Origin: Haloferax sp. Q22
Lineage (GTDB): Archaea > Halobacteriota > Halobacteria > Halobacteriales > Haloferacaceae
Length of the DNA: 64,000 nt
Reading direction: 5' to 3'
NCBI RefSeq assembly: GCF_001482285.1
Contig: NZ_LOEP01000009.1
Coordinates: 1-64,000, forward strand
This document shows positions 16,195 to 24,926 of this stretch, one piece after another. Within the stretch, counting starts at the first letter, position 1. Each line of letters starts with the position of its first letter. Position numbers and translations under genes: made by a program. The notes beneath the pieces were generated by a model, which saw nothing but the letters and a program-made list of their open reading frames with translations, searched no databases and had not been told where the DNA came from.

Positions 16195-18003
16195 TTATTC
16201 GACCGTGACACTCTTCGCGAGGTTTCGCGGCTTGTCTATCTCGCGGTCCAACTCGGTCGCACAGTAGTACGACAGAAGCTGTAGTTGGACGTTCGCGAGG
16301 AGGTTCTCACAGACGGGATGTCTGTCGGGAACGTAGAGCTGTTCGTCCGCAGTGTCCATTATCTGGTGGTCCGACGGGCCGAGCGCGACGATAGGCGCGC
16401 CGCGAGTCTTCGCCTCCTTGGCGTTTGTCACCGTCTTGTCGCTGCCGTCGGTACAGACCGCGAAGACGGGGGTCCGGTCGGTGACGAGCGCCAGCGGACC
16501 GTGCTTGAGCTCGCCGGAGGCGAACCCCTCCGCGTGCTCGTAGGTGATTTCCTTGAATTTGAGCGCGCCCTCCTTGGCGACCGAGCAGCCGAGTCCGCGG
16601 CCGATGAAGAAGTACGCGTCCATGTCGAGGTACTCGCGAGCGAGTCGCTTGGCGTCGCTCGTCTGGAGCACCCGTTCGACGGCGTCTGGGAGTTCGGCCA
16701 GATCGGAGACGAGTCGGTCGAGGTTGTCCGCGGGGACGCCGGATTCGACGATGTCCGAGAGGTGCTGGCTGAGGAGCGTGAGCACTGCCGCCTGCGACGA
16801 GAACGTCTTCGTGGCCGCGACGCCGATTTCGGGGCCGGCGCGGATGTAAATCGGTTCGTCGGCCTCGCGGGCGGCGGTCGACTGCACGACGTTCGTCACC
16901 GCGAGCGTTTCGACGCCCTCGTCGTTGACCTGCCGAAGTGCGCTGAGCGTGTCCGCTGTCTCGCCGCTCTGCGTAACCGCGATGAACAGCGTGTTGTCCG
17001 TCAGCGACCCCGTCGTCAAGTCGTACTCGCTCGCGCGAATCGCGCGCGCCGGAACGTCACAGCGGTTCAGGAGGCTCGCACCGAACAGCGCGGCGTGGTA
17101 CGAGGTGCCGCATCCGACGAGTTGGACGGAGTCAATGTCCGAGAGGTCGGTCTCGATGTCGAGGTTGATGTCGCCAGCCTCCTGGTCGAGACGGCCCTCG
17201 AGCGTCTTCTGGAGCGAGGTCGGTTGCGTGTGAATCTCCTTGAGCATGAAGTGGTCGAACTGCCCCTTTCCGGTCTCGTCGGGGTTCCAGTCGACCGTCT
17301 CGACTTCGCGCCGCACCGTCTCGTCGTTCTCGTCGGTGATGTCGACGCCGTCGGCGCGGACCTCGACGGTGTCGCCGTCTTCGAGGTAGACGACGTTCCG
17401 CGTGTGGTCGAGGAAGGCGGGCACGTCGCTCGCGAGGTAGTAACTACTCTCGTCGACGCCGAGGACGAGCGGCGACCCCTGCCGGGCGGCGTAGATGGAG
17501 TCGTTGCCGTCGACGACGACCGCGATTGCGTAGCTTCCTTCGAGCGCATCGACCGCGTGCTGGAACGCCGCCAGCGGTTCGTTTCCGCGGTCGAGGTAGT
17601 GGCTGACGAGGTTCGGAATGACCTCGGTGTCGGTGTCGCTCGTGAACTCGTAGCCCTCCGCTTCGAGGGTCTCCTTGAGCGTCGCGTAGTTCTCGATGAT
17701 GCCGTTGTGGACCGCAGCGACCTGATTCGTCTGGTTCGTATGCGGGTGCGCGTTCTCGTCGGTCGGCGGCCCGTGGGTGCTCCACCGAGTGTGTCCGACA
17801 CCGAGCGTCGCGCTCGATTCGACCCCGTCGATGGTGTCCTTGAGGTCGGAAACCTGACCCGAGCACTTCCATACGTCGAGTCCCGAGCCGTTTTTCACCG
17901 CAATACCGGCGGAGTCGTAGCCGCGGTACTCCAGTTTCTCGAGTCCGGTCACGAGCGGGCTGATAGCCCGCTTCTCACCGACGTGAGCGATGATTCCGCA
18001 CAT
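16195..18003 (-). CDS. glmS: Glutamine-fructose-6-phosphate aminotransferase (isomerising)
   Basis: A 602-residue protein with the full GlmS layout. MCGIIAHVG starts it (Cys after Met is the glutaminase nucleophile), followed by GHTRWSTHG and HNGIIENY. Two SIS domains (about 285-600) carry CGTSYHA, TQSGETADT and EGALKFKEITYEHAEGF, ending KSVTVE. It makes glucosamine-6-P from fructose-6-P and glutamine, the entry to amino sugars. I chose the ATG at 18003 because the cysteine must follow the initiator; GGAGG at 18013-18017 supports it. It is first in a two-gene operon with the asparagine-synthetase homologue. Confidence 0.95.
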   Translation of the reverse strand: MCGIIAHVGEKRAISPLVTGLEKLEYRGYDSAGIAVKNGSGLDVWKCSGQVSDLKDTIDGVESSATLGVGHTRWSTHGPPTDENAHPHTNQTNQVAAVHNGIIENYATLKETLEAEGYEFTSDTDTEVIPNLVSHYLDRGNEPLAAFQHAVDALEGSYAIAVVVDGNDSIYAARQGSPLVLGVDESSYYLASDVPAFLDHTRNVVYLEDGDTVEVRADGVDITDENDETVRREVETVDWNPDETGKGQFDHFMLKEIHTQPTSLQKTLEGRLDQEAGDINLDIETDLSDIDSVQLVGCGTSYHAALFGASLLNRCDVPARAIRASEYDLTTGSLTDNTLFIAVTQSGETADTLSALRQVNDEGVETLAVTNVVQSTAAREADEPIYIRAGPEIGVAATKTFSSQAAVLTLLSQHLSDIVESGVPADNLDRLVSDLAELPDAVERVLQTSDAKRLAREYLDMDAYFFIGRGLGCSVAKEGALKFKEITYEHAEGFASGELKHGPLALVTDRTPVFAVCTDGSDKTVTNAKEAKTRGAPIVALGPSDHQIMDTADEQLYVPDRHPVCENLLANVQLQLLSYYCATELDREIDKPRNLAKSVTVE

Positions 18004-18369
18004 GTCAGCAACCCTCCGAGGACTGCGAGACACGCGCGGTCCCGGTCGTCGTTGGCTGTGGTCGGTTCAGAGCGGACGGGGTGGAGATGTTCGACTCCCC
18101 CAGGAGTTGTTTCTGATGTGTCATGGTTTGTGGGGTCAGCGGGTGAGCTGTCCGTGAAACCACGATACGGGGAAGCGGCCATTACTATAGACGCGCTAAG
18201 GGACGGTGGCGACTCCACAACCGAAACAAACGCGTCGCTGTCGTGCGGTTTTTCGGAAACGTGACATCGGCGGGTCGAACGACGAATTAGGCACCGAACA
18301 GGTCGTAGAGCGCGCGCCGGGATGGCTTACACGGCCGATAATAATGCCGTTTACGACTAGGTGTGGTGT
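18004..18369. other. Divergent promoter region between glmS and DsbA-like lipoprotein gene
   Basis: No gene supported. On the left it holds the glmS Shine-Dalgarno (GGAGG on the minus strand, 18013-18017). On the right, GATAATAAT at 18337-18345 sits about 28 bases before the ATG at 18370, the spacing expected for a leaderless transcript. The minus-strand TATA-like CTATAGTAA near 18185-18192 may serve glmS, leaving a leader of about 160 bases. Confidence 0.45.
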
Positions 18370-19398
18370 ATGGTTGACCGAGAGACAGACAGACGGAGTA
18401 TTCTCAAGCTATCCGGCGTCGCGGCCATCGCATCACTGAGCGGCTGTGCGAGCTTCGCCAAGCAGGCGAACAGCGGCGGAGCGGACACGCCGGCGGGGCA
18501 GTCGGAACAGCAGACGACGACCGCGCAGCCCGAGACGCGGACGGCCGCAGGCAACGAGACCGACGCGAACGCGTCCGTCGAGATGCGTCCGAAGACGGTG
18601 TCCGACCCGTCGTTCGAACTCCAGACGGGTGCCCTCCGGTCGCTGCAGACCGACGCGCGGTATCCGACCATCGGCACGGCCGCCACGACGGTAACGGTCT
18701 ACGGGAGCTGGAAATGCCCGTACACCCAGGAGTTCGTGCGACAGCAGTTCGGCGGGCTGGTCGAGGACTTCGTCGCGACCGGAGACCTCTCCATCGAGTT
18801 CCGGAACGTGGCGTACATGGACGGCGAGCCGTATCTCGGGCCGGACGCGCCCCGGGCGAGCGAAGCCGGGCTCGCGGTCTGGAACATCGACCCCGAGTCG
18901 TTCTGGACGTACTTCTCCTACGTCTTCGTGAACCAGCCGCAGGAGCGCCGCGACTGGGCGACGACCGAGAACCTCGTCCGATTCGCCGAGGAGGCGGACA
19001 CGAACGGCATCGACCAGATTCGGCGGGCGATTCGCTCGCGCGCGTACGCCCAGAGCGTCCAACTGTCCGCCGACAGCGCGGCCGAACTCGGCATCACGAC
19101 CGTCCCGCGCGTCGCCACCGACGACGAGGTGACGGCACCGACGGTCGACCCCGAAGCCACGAGAGAACAGCTTGAGCGGGTCGCGAACGGCGGGTCGACG
19201 TTCGGCGGAACCACAGAGAACAACTCCACGTTCGGCGGCAATTCGACCGAAAACGACACCTCGTTCGGAGAGTCTACGACTGAAAACGACACCACCTTCG
19301 GGTCGTCGTCCGGCGGAAACGAGACCGGAGCGACGAACAACAGTTCGACGACGTTCGGAAGCAACGAGACGACCGAGTCGGACGACGACGCGTTCTAG
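18370..19398 (+). CDS. DsbA/thioredoxin-like Tat lipoprotein with sequon-rich tail
   Basis: A 342-residue protein: Tat lipoprotein signal (TDRRSILKLSG, lipobox Cys26), then a DsbA-like domain (about 95-265) with WKCPYTQEF, a C-P-Y-T form keeping only the first active-site cysteine, and the cis-Pro region TTVPRV. The last 70 residues are degenerate repeats around STFGGTTEN and TSFGESTTEN, dense in N-X-S/T sites. A single-cysteine DsbA-like protein cannot form the usual internal disulfide, so it may act as a reductant, isomerase or scaffold. It is homologous to the first domain of the protein at 11602. Confidence 0.8.
   Translation: MVDRETDRRSILKLSGVAAIASLSGCASFAKQANSGGADTPAGQSEQQTTTAQPETRTAAGNETDANASVEMRPKTVSDPSFELQTGALRSLQTDARYPTIGTAATTVTVYGSWKCPYTQEFVRQQFGGLVEDFVATGDLSIEFRNVAYMDGEPYLGPDAPRASEAGLAVWNIDPESFWTYFSYVFVNQPQERRDWATTENLVRFAEEADTNGIDQIRRAIRSRAYAQSVQLSADSAAELGITTVPRVATDDEVTAPTVDPEATREQLERVANGGSTFGGTTENNSTFGGNSTENDTSFGESTTENDTTFGSSSGGNETGATNNSSTTFGSNETTESDDDAF
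19190..19380 (+). repeat. Degenerate tandem repeat encoding Thr/Asn/Gly-rich tail
   Basis: The coding sequence repeats a unit of about 11-13 codons of the form (S/T)-(T/S)-F-G-(G/E/S)...T-E-N-(N/D) at least four times. The repeat is clearer in protein than DNA, so it is old or selected. At least eight N-X-S/T sequons occur in this span, suggesting a glycosylated stalk next to the cell surface. Confidence 0.55.
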
Positions 19399-19535
19399 TT
19401 CTTCGCGGTTCTGTCGCAGTCTGGTTTTTCGGTGTGAGCCGTCTGCGTCGGCCGGTCGCCGTGCGATGCAGATAACTCGTTGACGGAGATACGCGCCCAG
19501 CACCAGGAATCCGCGAGAATTAGTTGACTATGTAA

Positions 19536-20605
19536 GAGGGTGTCATAGAACGATTAGCACACCAAAGAGCAGGGTGAATGCTGAGGTGGAATGAGCTCAG
19601 CGACCCTGCAAGATGATCCTTCGGTCGAGTCGTTCTTCAATGTCGTGGAGACAGAGACCCTAGCGCTGTTCGAGCACCTCTCCTTCGACTTTCTCGAAGA
19701 GTTCGACGTGTTCGCCCCGACGCAGACGGGGCGAACACGAGACCACGAGCCACCAGATCTGATGCGTGGCTTTCTCCACTGCTACTACAAGGACATCTAC
19801 GGCATTCGACCGGTTGAACGAGAGCTTCGGAACACGGTTGTCTGGTTGAGCTGTGGCTTCGATCGACCGCCGTCGAGAGACGCGGTCGATCGCTTCCTCA
19901 CCGACCTCCAACACGTCGTTGACGATGTCTTCACCCACCTCGTCGAACAGGCCGCCTGCCGCGGCCTGCTTGACTTGACCTACTGCATCGATTCGACCGA
20001 CGTGAGGGCGATGCCAGCCGACCCAGACGCGTCAACGTGCTACGATCCAACCGACGACGAGTACTACTACGGCTACGGCTGTACGATCGTCTCGACCGGG
20101 CAAAAGATACCGATTGCAGCGGAGTTCACCGAGAGCAAACAAGCGCCAGAAGAGACGGCGATGCGCGTCACACGTGACGCGCTCGCCGTCGAGCAACCGA
20201 TCTGGATGGTTGGTGACAGCGCCTACGACACGCTCGACTGGCACGACCACCTGCTGGCCGCAGGGATCGTGCCAGTCGCTCCGTACAACGCACGAAACAC
20301 CGACGACCCGAAAGACATCGAGTACAGGGTCGAAGACCGGATCGACGAACACAGTGAGGACGTTCATCTGAAGCAATCGACGCTAGACAAGACGTACAAC
20401 CGCCGGAGTGGCGTCGAACGAACCAACGAATCAGTCAAGGACTGCGGCCTCGGGCGAACGCACGCCCGAGGCCGCGTTCACGCACGAGCGCAGGTGGTTC
20501 CTCGCGCTGTGTCTTCGCCTCGTCGTCGCAATCACCAACTACGAACGTGGAGACAATCCGGGAAGTACCGTGATCACGGTGTGAGAACTCTTCTATGACA
20601 CCCTC
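19536..20605 (+). mobile_element. Insertion sequence, 1070 bp, IS4/ISH-type with 15-bp terminal inverted repeats
   Basis: GAGGGTGTCATAGAA at 19536-19550 is perfectly repeated in inverse orientation at 20591-20605. Beyond 15 bp the ends still partly match. One transposase frame fills the element. No perfect target duplication is visible: the flanking bases (ACTATGTAA before, ACCATGAAC after) agree at 6 of 9 positions only, so the target copy has decayed, or the element arrived by rearrangement. It lies between the DsbA-like gene and the second glmU. Confidence 0.85.
19591..20598 (+). pseudogene. DDE transposase with C-terminal frameshift
   Basis: The DDE motifs are present: IDSTDVRAM (first Asp), VGDSAYDT (second Asp) and RSGVERTNE (Glu). 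After the GRVHARAQV segment (about 20460-20500) the reading frame changes. The conserved-looking end (FLALCLRLVV, then AITNYERGDNPGS, ending STVITV and a stop) is found one base out of frame, stopping near 20583. A single extra G in GGTGG near 20492-20497 would explain it. The in-frame tail is basic and unlike a transposase. The element is therefore probably inactive on its own, unless the frameshift is programmed or a sequencing error. Confidence 0.75.
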
Positions 20606-20645
20606 ACCATGAACTGGTGAGGTGGGCGTTCTCGCGGCGTCTCGG

Positions 20646-21893
20646 TCAGTCGTCGTCGGTGGTCGGCGAGTCGCCGTCCGTCTCGCCGCTCGCACCGTCG
20701 TCGATGCGGTCGTAGAGCACGGACTCGCCGGGTTTGACCGTGCCGTCGGTCGGGATTCTGACGCCCGCGTTCAGCGAGGCGTTGATGCCGGTTTTCACCC
20801 CGTCGCCGAGGACGACGCCGTACTTCCGACGGCCCGAGGAGACGAGTTCGCCCTTGAGCATCTGCCGGACCGGTTCGCCGTCGTGGCGGAGGTTCGCGAC
20901 CTTGGTCCCCGCGCCGAAGTTCACGTCGCGGCCGAGGAGGCTGTCGCCGACGTACGAGAGATGGCCGACCGTCGCGCCCTCCATCAGGACGCTGTTTTTC
21001 ACCTCGACCGCGTGGCCGACCTTGGCGTTCTCACCGACGAGCGTGTGCCCGCGGATGTAGGCCTTCGGCCCGACGGTGGCTCCGTTGCGGACGAGCACCG
21101 GCCCTTCGATGACCACGCCGGAGCGAACCGTCGCGCCCTCCTCGACGACGACCGGTCCGTCGAGTTCGGCGCGCTCGGACACGTCGCCGTCGATTCGCGG
21201 TTCGAGTTCGCCGAGTTTCCACTCGTTGGCTTCGAGGAGTTCCCACGGGCGACCCACGTCGAGCCAGCGGTCGAAGGCGACGCCGCGCACGTCGTAGGCC
21301 TCGCAGGTCGCCGCGAGCACGTCGGTCAGTTCGAGTTCCCCGCGGTCGCTCTCGTCCACGTCGAGCCAGCCGTGGGCTTCGGCCGGGAAGACGTATGCAC
21401 CGGCGTTGACGAGGTCCGACGGCGGGTGCTCAGGTTTTTCGACGACGCCGGTGACGAAGCCCTCGTCGTCGGTGTCGAGGACGCCGTAGGAACTCGGGTC
21501 GTCGACGCGGAACGAACCGACCGCAGGCGTCCCCTCGTACAGCGTCGAAAGCGACGGCACGTCGTACAGCGCGTCGCCGTTGAGCACGACGAACGGTTCG
21601 TCGGGGTCGAGATGGGGGGCCGCGGTGCGGACCGCGTCGGCCGTCCCGCGCTGTTCTGACTGCACGGCGAACTCGACCGGGACGCCGCCGCGCTCGTCGC
21701 CGAAGTAGTCACGCACGTCAGCGGCCTCGTAACCGACGACGAGCGTGATGTCCGTCGCGCCGGCCGCGACGGCGGCGTCGGCGGTGTGCGCGACGAGCGG
21801 CCGGTCGGCCACGGGGAGCATCGGTTTGGGTCGGCGGTCCGTGAGCGGACGCATCCGGGTGCCGCGGCCGGCGGCGAGAATGACGGTCTGCAT
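20646..21893 (-). CDS. glmU: Second GlmU-type nucleotidylyltransferase/acetyltransferase
   Basis: A 415-residue paralogue of the protein at 13070. Nucleotidyltransferase motifs are VILAAGRGTRMRPL, PKPML and LNGDALYD; a hexapeptide-repeat acyltransferase domain covers about 250-390 (GDVSERAELDGPVVVEEGAT...). The two share long near-identical stretches (GRPWELLEANEWKL, VEKP, VGHLSYVGDS, VANLRHDGE). It has an extra acidic C-terminal tail. Two copies suggest two different amino sugars or two acceptors rather than simple redundancy. The IS element ends 40 bp beyond its stop. Confidence 0.82.
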   Translation of the reverse strand: MQTVILAAGRGTRMRPLTDRRPKPMLPVADRPLVAHTADAAVAAGATDITLVVGYEAADVRDYFGDERGGVPVEFAVQSEQRGTADAVRTAAPHLDPDEPFVVLNGDALYDVPSLSTLYEGTPAVGSFRVDDPSSYGVLDTDDEGFVTGVVEKPEHPPSDLVNAGAYVFPAEAHGWLDVDESDRGELELTDVLAATCEAYDVRGVAFDRWLDVGRPWELLEANEWKLGELEPRIDGDVSERAELDGPVVVEEGATVRSGVVIEGPVLVRNGATVGPKAYIRGHTLVGENAKVGHAVEVKNSVLMEGATVGHLSYVGDSLLGRDVNFGAGTKVANLRHDGEPVRQMLKGELVSSGRRKYGVVLGDGVKTGINASLNAGVRIPTDGTVKPGESVLYDRIDDGASGETDGDSPTTDDD

Positions 21894-22312
21894 ACTCCAT
21901 TAAGGGACTGCGCGGAAGAAATTCCTTCGGTCCGAGAAGTACCGAAGTTGGGGACCAATCACGACGCTGTGGGTTGCCTCTGATCCACCTACCGGTACCG
22001 ACTCGAGGTGGTGCGGTCGGTACGGCGTTCTGTCTGTCGCTATCAGTCTAACAAAATGCTTGCGAACTCCGTGCCGGATTCGAGTCCGATATTCGCTCCC
22101 TCGCGACGCTGTCGCTCCCGGACGGTTCGAACCACACGGCCCGCGAACGGCGAATGTCTTGGGGTTACGATGGGTTGGAGATTCGCACGAGACGCGGCGC
22201 CGTGTGTTAGTGAACAGACGAACGCCAGCGCGTAATAGTTTCGTTCCGCGGCGAGGCGAACCGCGTTCGTGGGCGTTATTACCGTCCCACCCTTCGGCTG
22301 TGGAGGGTTACG
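21894..22312. other. Divergent intergenic region between glmU paralogue and IMPDH-like gene
   Basis: No supported gene. GTTATTACC near 22274-22282 is a plausible TATA element for the rightward gene at 22313. On the left, TTAATGG on the minus strand lies just before the start at 21893 and is too close to be a TATA box. The rest shows nothing recognisable. Confidence 0.35.
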
Positions 22313-23401
22313 ATGGAGATTCGCACAGGACTCTCTTACGGAGACGTATTGCTGGTTCCACAGCGCTCCCCGGTCGACAGCCGGAGCGACGTGGACCTCT
22401 CGACTAACGTGACGCCGGGCTTGCGCCTCGACACGCCGCTCGTCAGCGCGGCCATGGACACTGTCACCGAAGCGGACCTCGCGGCGGCGCTCTCCGGCCT
22501 CGGTGGCCTCGGCGTCGTCCACCGCTTCCTCGACGTGGACGAGCAGGCCGAACAGGTCCGCCGCGTCGCCGAGGCGGGCGGGACCGTCTCGGGCGCGGTC
22601 GGTATCAACGAAGACTACCTCGACCGGACCGAGGCGCTCCTCGACGCCGGTGCGGACGCTATCGTCATGGACATCGCCCACGGCCACATGGAGCGGTGTC
22701 TGGACGCCGTCGAACGGATTCGCGACGAGTTCGACCCCGAAATCGTCGCGGGTAACGTCGTCACGCCGGCGGCCGTCGAAGACCTCTGGGAGGCCGGCGC
22801 GGGCTGCGTGAAAGTCGGTGTCGGTCCCGGCTCGCACTGCACGACCCGAGAGGTCGCGGGCGCGGGCTACCCACAGCTCACGGCCGTCTCGGAGTGCGCC
22901 GAGCGGGCGCACGACCTCGGTATCCACGTCATGGCCGACGGGGGGATTCGGACCTCCGGCGACGCCGCGAAGGCCCTCATGGCCGGCGCGGACACCGTCA
23001 TGATGGGGAGCTTCTTCGCCGGGACCGACGAGGCACCGGGCCGCGTCGTCGAGGTCGACGGCGAGACGTACAAGCGCTCCCGCGGGATGGCCTCCACGGA
23101 GGCCGCCGCCGACCGCGATGACAAACAGAGCGACGTGGACGCCGGCGAGGGCGTCGAGGCGCTCACGCCCTACAAGGGGCCGGTCGAACCGCTCGTCGAG
23201 GAGTTCCTCGGCGGGGTTCGCTCCGGCGTGAGCTACTGCGGCGGTCACACTATCGCGGACGCCCGCGAGAAGGCGTCGTTCGTCCGCGTCGCGGCGAGCG
23301 CGAAGGAACGCGAGGGCGCCCACGGCGTCGTCTTCGCCGAGGGGCCCGTTGAGGTCGACGAGGAGGCCGAACGCGAGTTGCAGGCCCCGATGGCCGACTG
23401 A
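22313..23401 (+). CDS. IMP dehydrogenase/GMP reductase family protein without CBS domains
   Basis: A 362-residue TIM-barrel protein. It shows [14 protein letters not shown], the catalytic loop [18 protein letters not shown] (Cys176), DGGIRTSGD and the C-terminal flap ([27 protein letters not shown]). The tandem CBS domains of standard GuaB are absent, as in GMP reductases and CBS-less IMPDHs. The flap keeps IMPDH-like RGMAS and [12 protein letters not shown], so I cannot decide between making XMP from IMP and reducing GMP to IMP. It is not obviously linked to its neighbours. Confidence 0.8.
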   Translation: MEIRTGLSYGDVLLVPQRSPVDSRSDVDLSTNVTPGLRLDTPLVSAAMDTVTEADLAAALSGLGGLGVVHRFLDVDEQAEQVRRVAEAGGTVSGAVGINEDYLDRTEALLDAGADAIVMDIAHGHMERCLDAVERIRDEFDPEIVAGNVVTPAAVEDLWEAGAGCVKVGVGPGSHCTTREVAGAGYPQLTAVSECAERAHDLGIHVMADGGIRTSGDAAKALMAGADTVMMGSFFAGTDEAPGRVVEVDGETYKRSRGMASTEAAADRDDKQSDVDAGEGVEALTPYKGPVEPLVEEFLGGVRSGVSYCGGHTIADAREKASFVRVAASAKEREGAHGVVFAEGPVEVDEEAERELQAPMAD

Positions 23402-24086
23402 CTCCGGGAGTCGGGAACCGCCCCCGACGCGATACGACGAGATGGGGCGAGAGTGCGGACCGCCACGCCGGCGATCGCGCTCCCGCAGAGCGACGGCGTT
23501 GGCCCTGACTCACCGGCGTCGCCGCGCTCGAAAAATATTTCAGATTCAATAGTATTTCTTCTGTATTTTTGAATATTGGTAGTTATTGAGTTCGAGTAAG
23601 TAGCTTCGGTGTGAATTCAAACACTCGGCAGTCGGGGCCACCGCAGGCAGACCAGTCGAGTTCACTTGTCACCCCCAAAAACCGAAATTTCGCTCGAACA
23701 ACGGGTTAAAGACGTGAAAACGCGTCGTTCGTCTGTTTTGAATCGACGCCGGCACGTTCGAATCTCGGACGGGAGAACTCGGTCACCGAAACGGGTCCGT
23801 TGCTCCCATGACGCTCTTCGACGATTACCTATCAATTTTCAATGTGCACTTTGATACTGATAGGTTTGCCGACGAGCACCACAGAACTCGACCGGATCGC
23901 GTGACAGCCGTATCTGTGTCACGGGAAACGGGAGTCGGCTCGCTCCTTGGCGTGACAAGGCTAATTTTGTAATGAATTTCTGCGTCGGCCGGCTCGCGTC
24001 CGAACAGTTCCGGGAGCAGACCGTCCGGCGTCAAATATCGCTCGCAACCCACCGTAGACGAACACCTGTTCAGTATAGCTGGACGA
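23402..24086. other. Long convergent intergenic region with AT-rich patches
   Basis: A 685-bp gap between two convergent genes with no convincing gene. Positions 23530-23600 are strongly A+T-rich and would slow or end transcription of the gene at 22313. An inverted repeat, CCTATCA at 23828-23834 and TGATAGG at 23858-23864, brackets GTGCAC. The left half is too poor in acidic codons to be coding. It may be the scar of an old insertion or the edge of the catabolic island. Confidence 0.4.
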
Positions 24087-24857
24087 CTACGAGTAGGTCG
24101 CGCGGATGCCGATGACGCGGGCGGCCTGCGTCACCATCTCCGGGACCTCCGTGTGGTACCACTCGCCTTTCATCCGGGTGGTCGGACCGGAGACGCTGAT
24201 TGCGCCGAGGATAGTCTCGTCGTCGGAGAGAATCGGCGCGCCGACCGCCCGCATACCGGTGATGCGCTCTTCGTCGTTGAAGGCGTAGCCGCGCTCGCGA
24301 ATCGTCGCCAACTCGGCTTCGAGGGCGTCGCGGTCGTCTATCGTCTTCGTCGTCAGGCGTGTCAGTTCGCCGTCGAGAATCTCGCTTCGGCGCTCCTCGT
24401 CGCAGAAGGCGAGGTAGGACTTGCCGACCGACGTGGTGTGGAGGTCGACGGTCGTACCGATGTGCGAGTCGGTCTGGAGGCCCTGTTCGGACTTCACCTG
24501 GTAGATGTAGACGCCCCGGCCGTTCTCTTCGACCATGACCTGCCCACGTTCGCCGACGGCCTCGACGAGGTCGTCCATCTCGCCGATGGAGGCGTGGTAC
24601 AGCGCGTGTCGCGTCCGGGCGTGGTCGCCGAGGTCGAGGAACTTCAGGCCCAGCGCGTACTCGTCGCCCTGCCTGACGACGTAATCGAGCTCTGCGAGCG
24701 TCTTGAGGTGGTTGTGGGCCGTACTCTTCGAGATGCCGAGGTCGTTCGCTATCTCCGACACCCCGCTCGCGTCGTGGTCTCTGATGTGTTCGACGATGCC
24801 GAACGAGGTTTTCGTAGCGCCGATTGTTCCCGTCGCATCGTTCCCGTTCGTGGTCAT
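24087..24857 (-). CDS. IclR-family transcriptional regulator
   Basis: A 256-residue protein with an N-terminal winged helix (about 15-75: SFGIVEHIRDHDASGVSEIA, GISKSTAHNHLKTL) and a C-terminal IclR effector domain (about 85-250, with TSVGKSYLAF and ERGYAFNDEERITGMRAVGAP). IclR proteins bind a small catabolite and control degradation genes. Its place, directly downstream of the PrpD/Liv operon on the same strand, makes it the likely regulator of the catabolic island. ATG at 24857 chosen; a TTG three codons upstream is possible. Confidence 0.88.
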   Translation of the reverse strand: MTTNGNDATGTIGATKTSFGIVEHIRDHDASGVSEIANDLGISKSTAHNHLKTLAELDYVVRQGDEYALGLKFLDLGDHARTRHALYHASIGEMDDLVEAVGERGQVMVEENGRGVYIYQVKSEQGLQTDSHIGTTVDLHTTSVGKSYLAFCDEERRSEILDGELTRLTTKTIDDRDALEAELATIRERGYAFNDEERITGMRAVGAPILSDDETILGAISVSGPTTRMKGEWYHTEVPEMVTQAARVIGIRATYS

Positions 24858-24926
24858 AGTTAGCAATCAGGGAGTGAGGTAATAATTGTTGGTGTTTCGT
24901 TCGGGCAGGCCGAACAAGTGTTCGCC

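Noticed and set aside
16285-18264. Long open frame on the plus strand opposite glmS
   Set aside because: It is antisense to an unmistakable GlmS protein; long antisense frames are common in high-GC haloarchaeal DNA. Its residues are Val/Arg-rich with no motif.
19527-20614. Target-site duplication of the IS element
   Set aside because: The flanks agree at only 6 of 9 positions, which is too weak to call.
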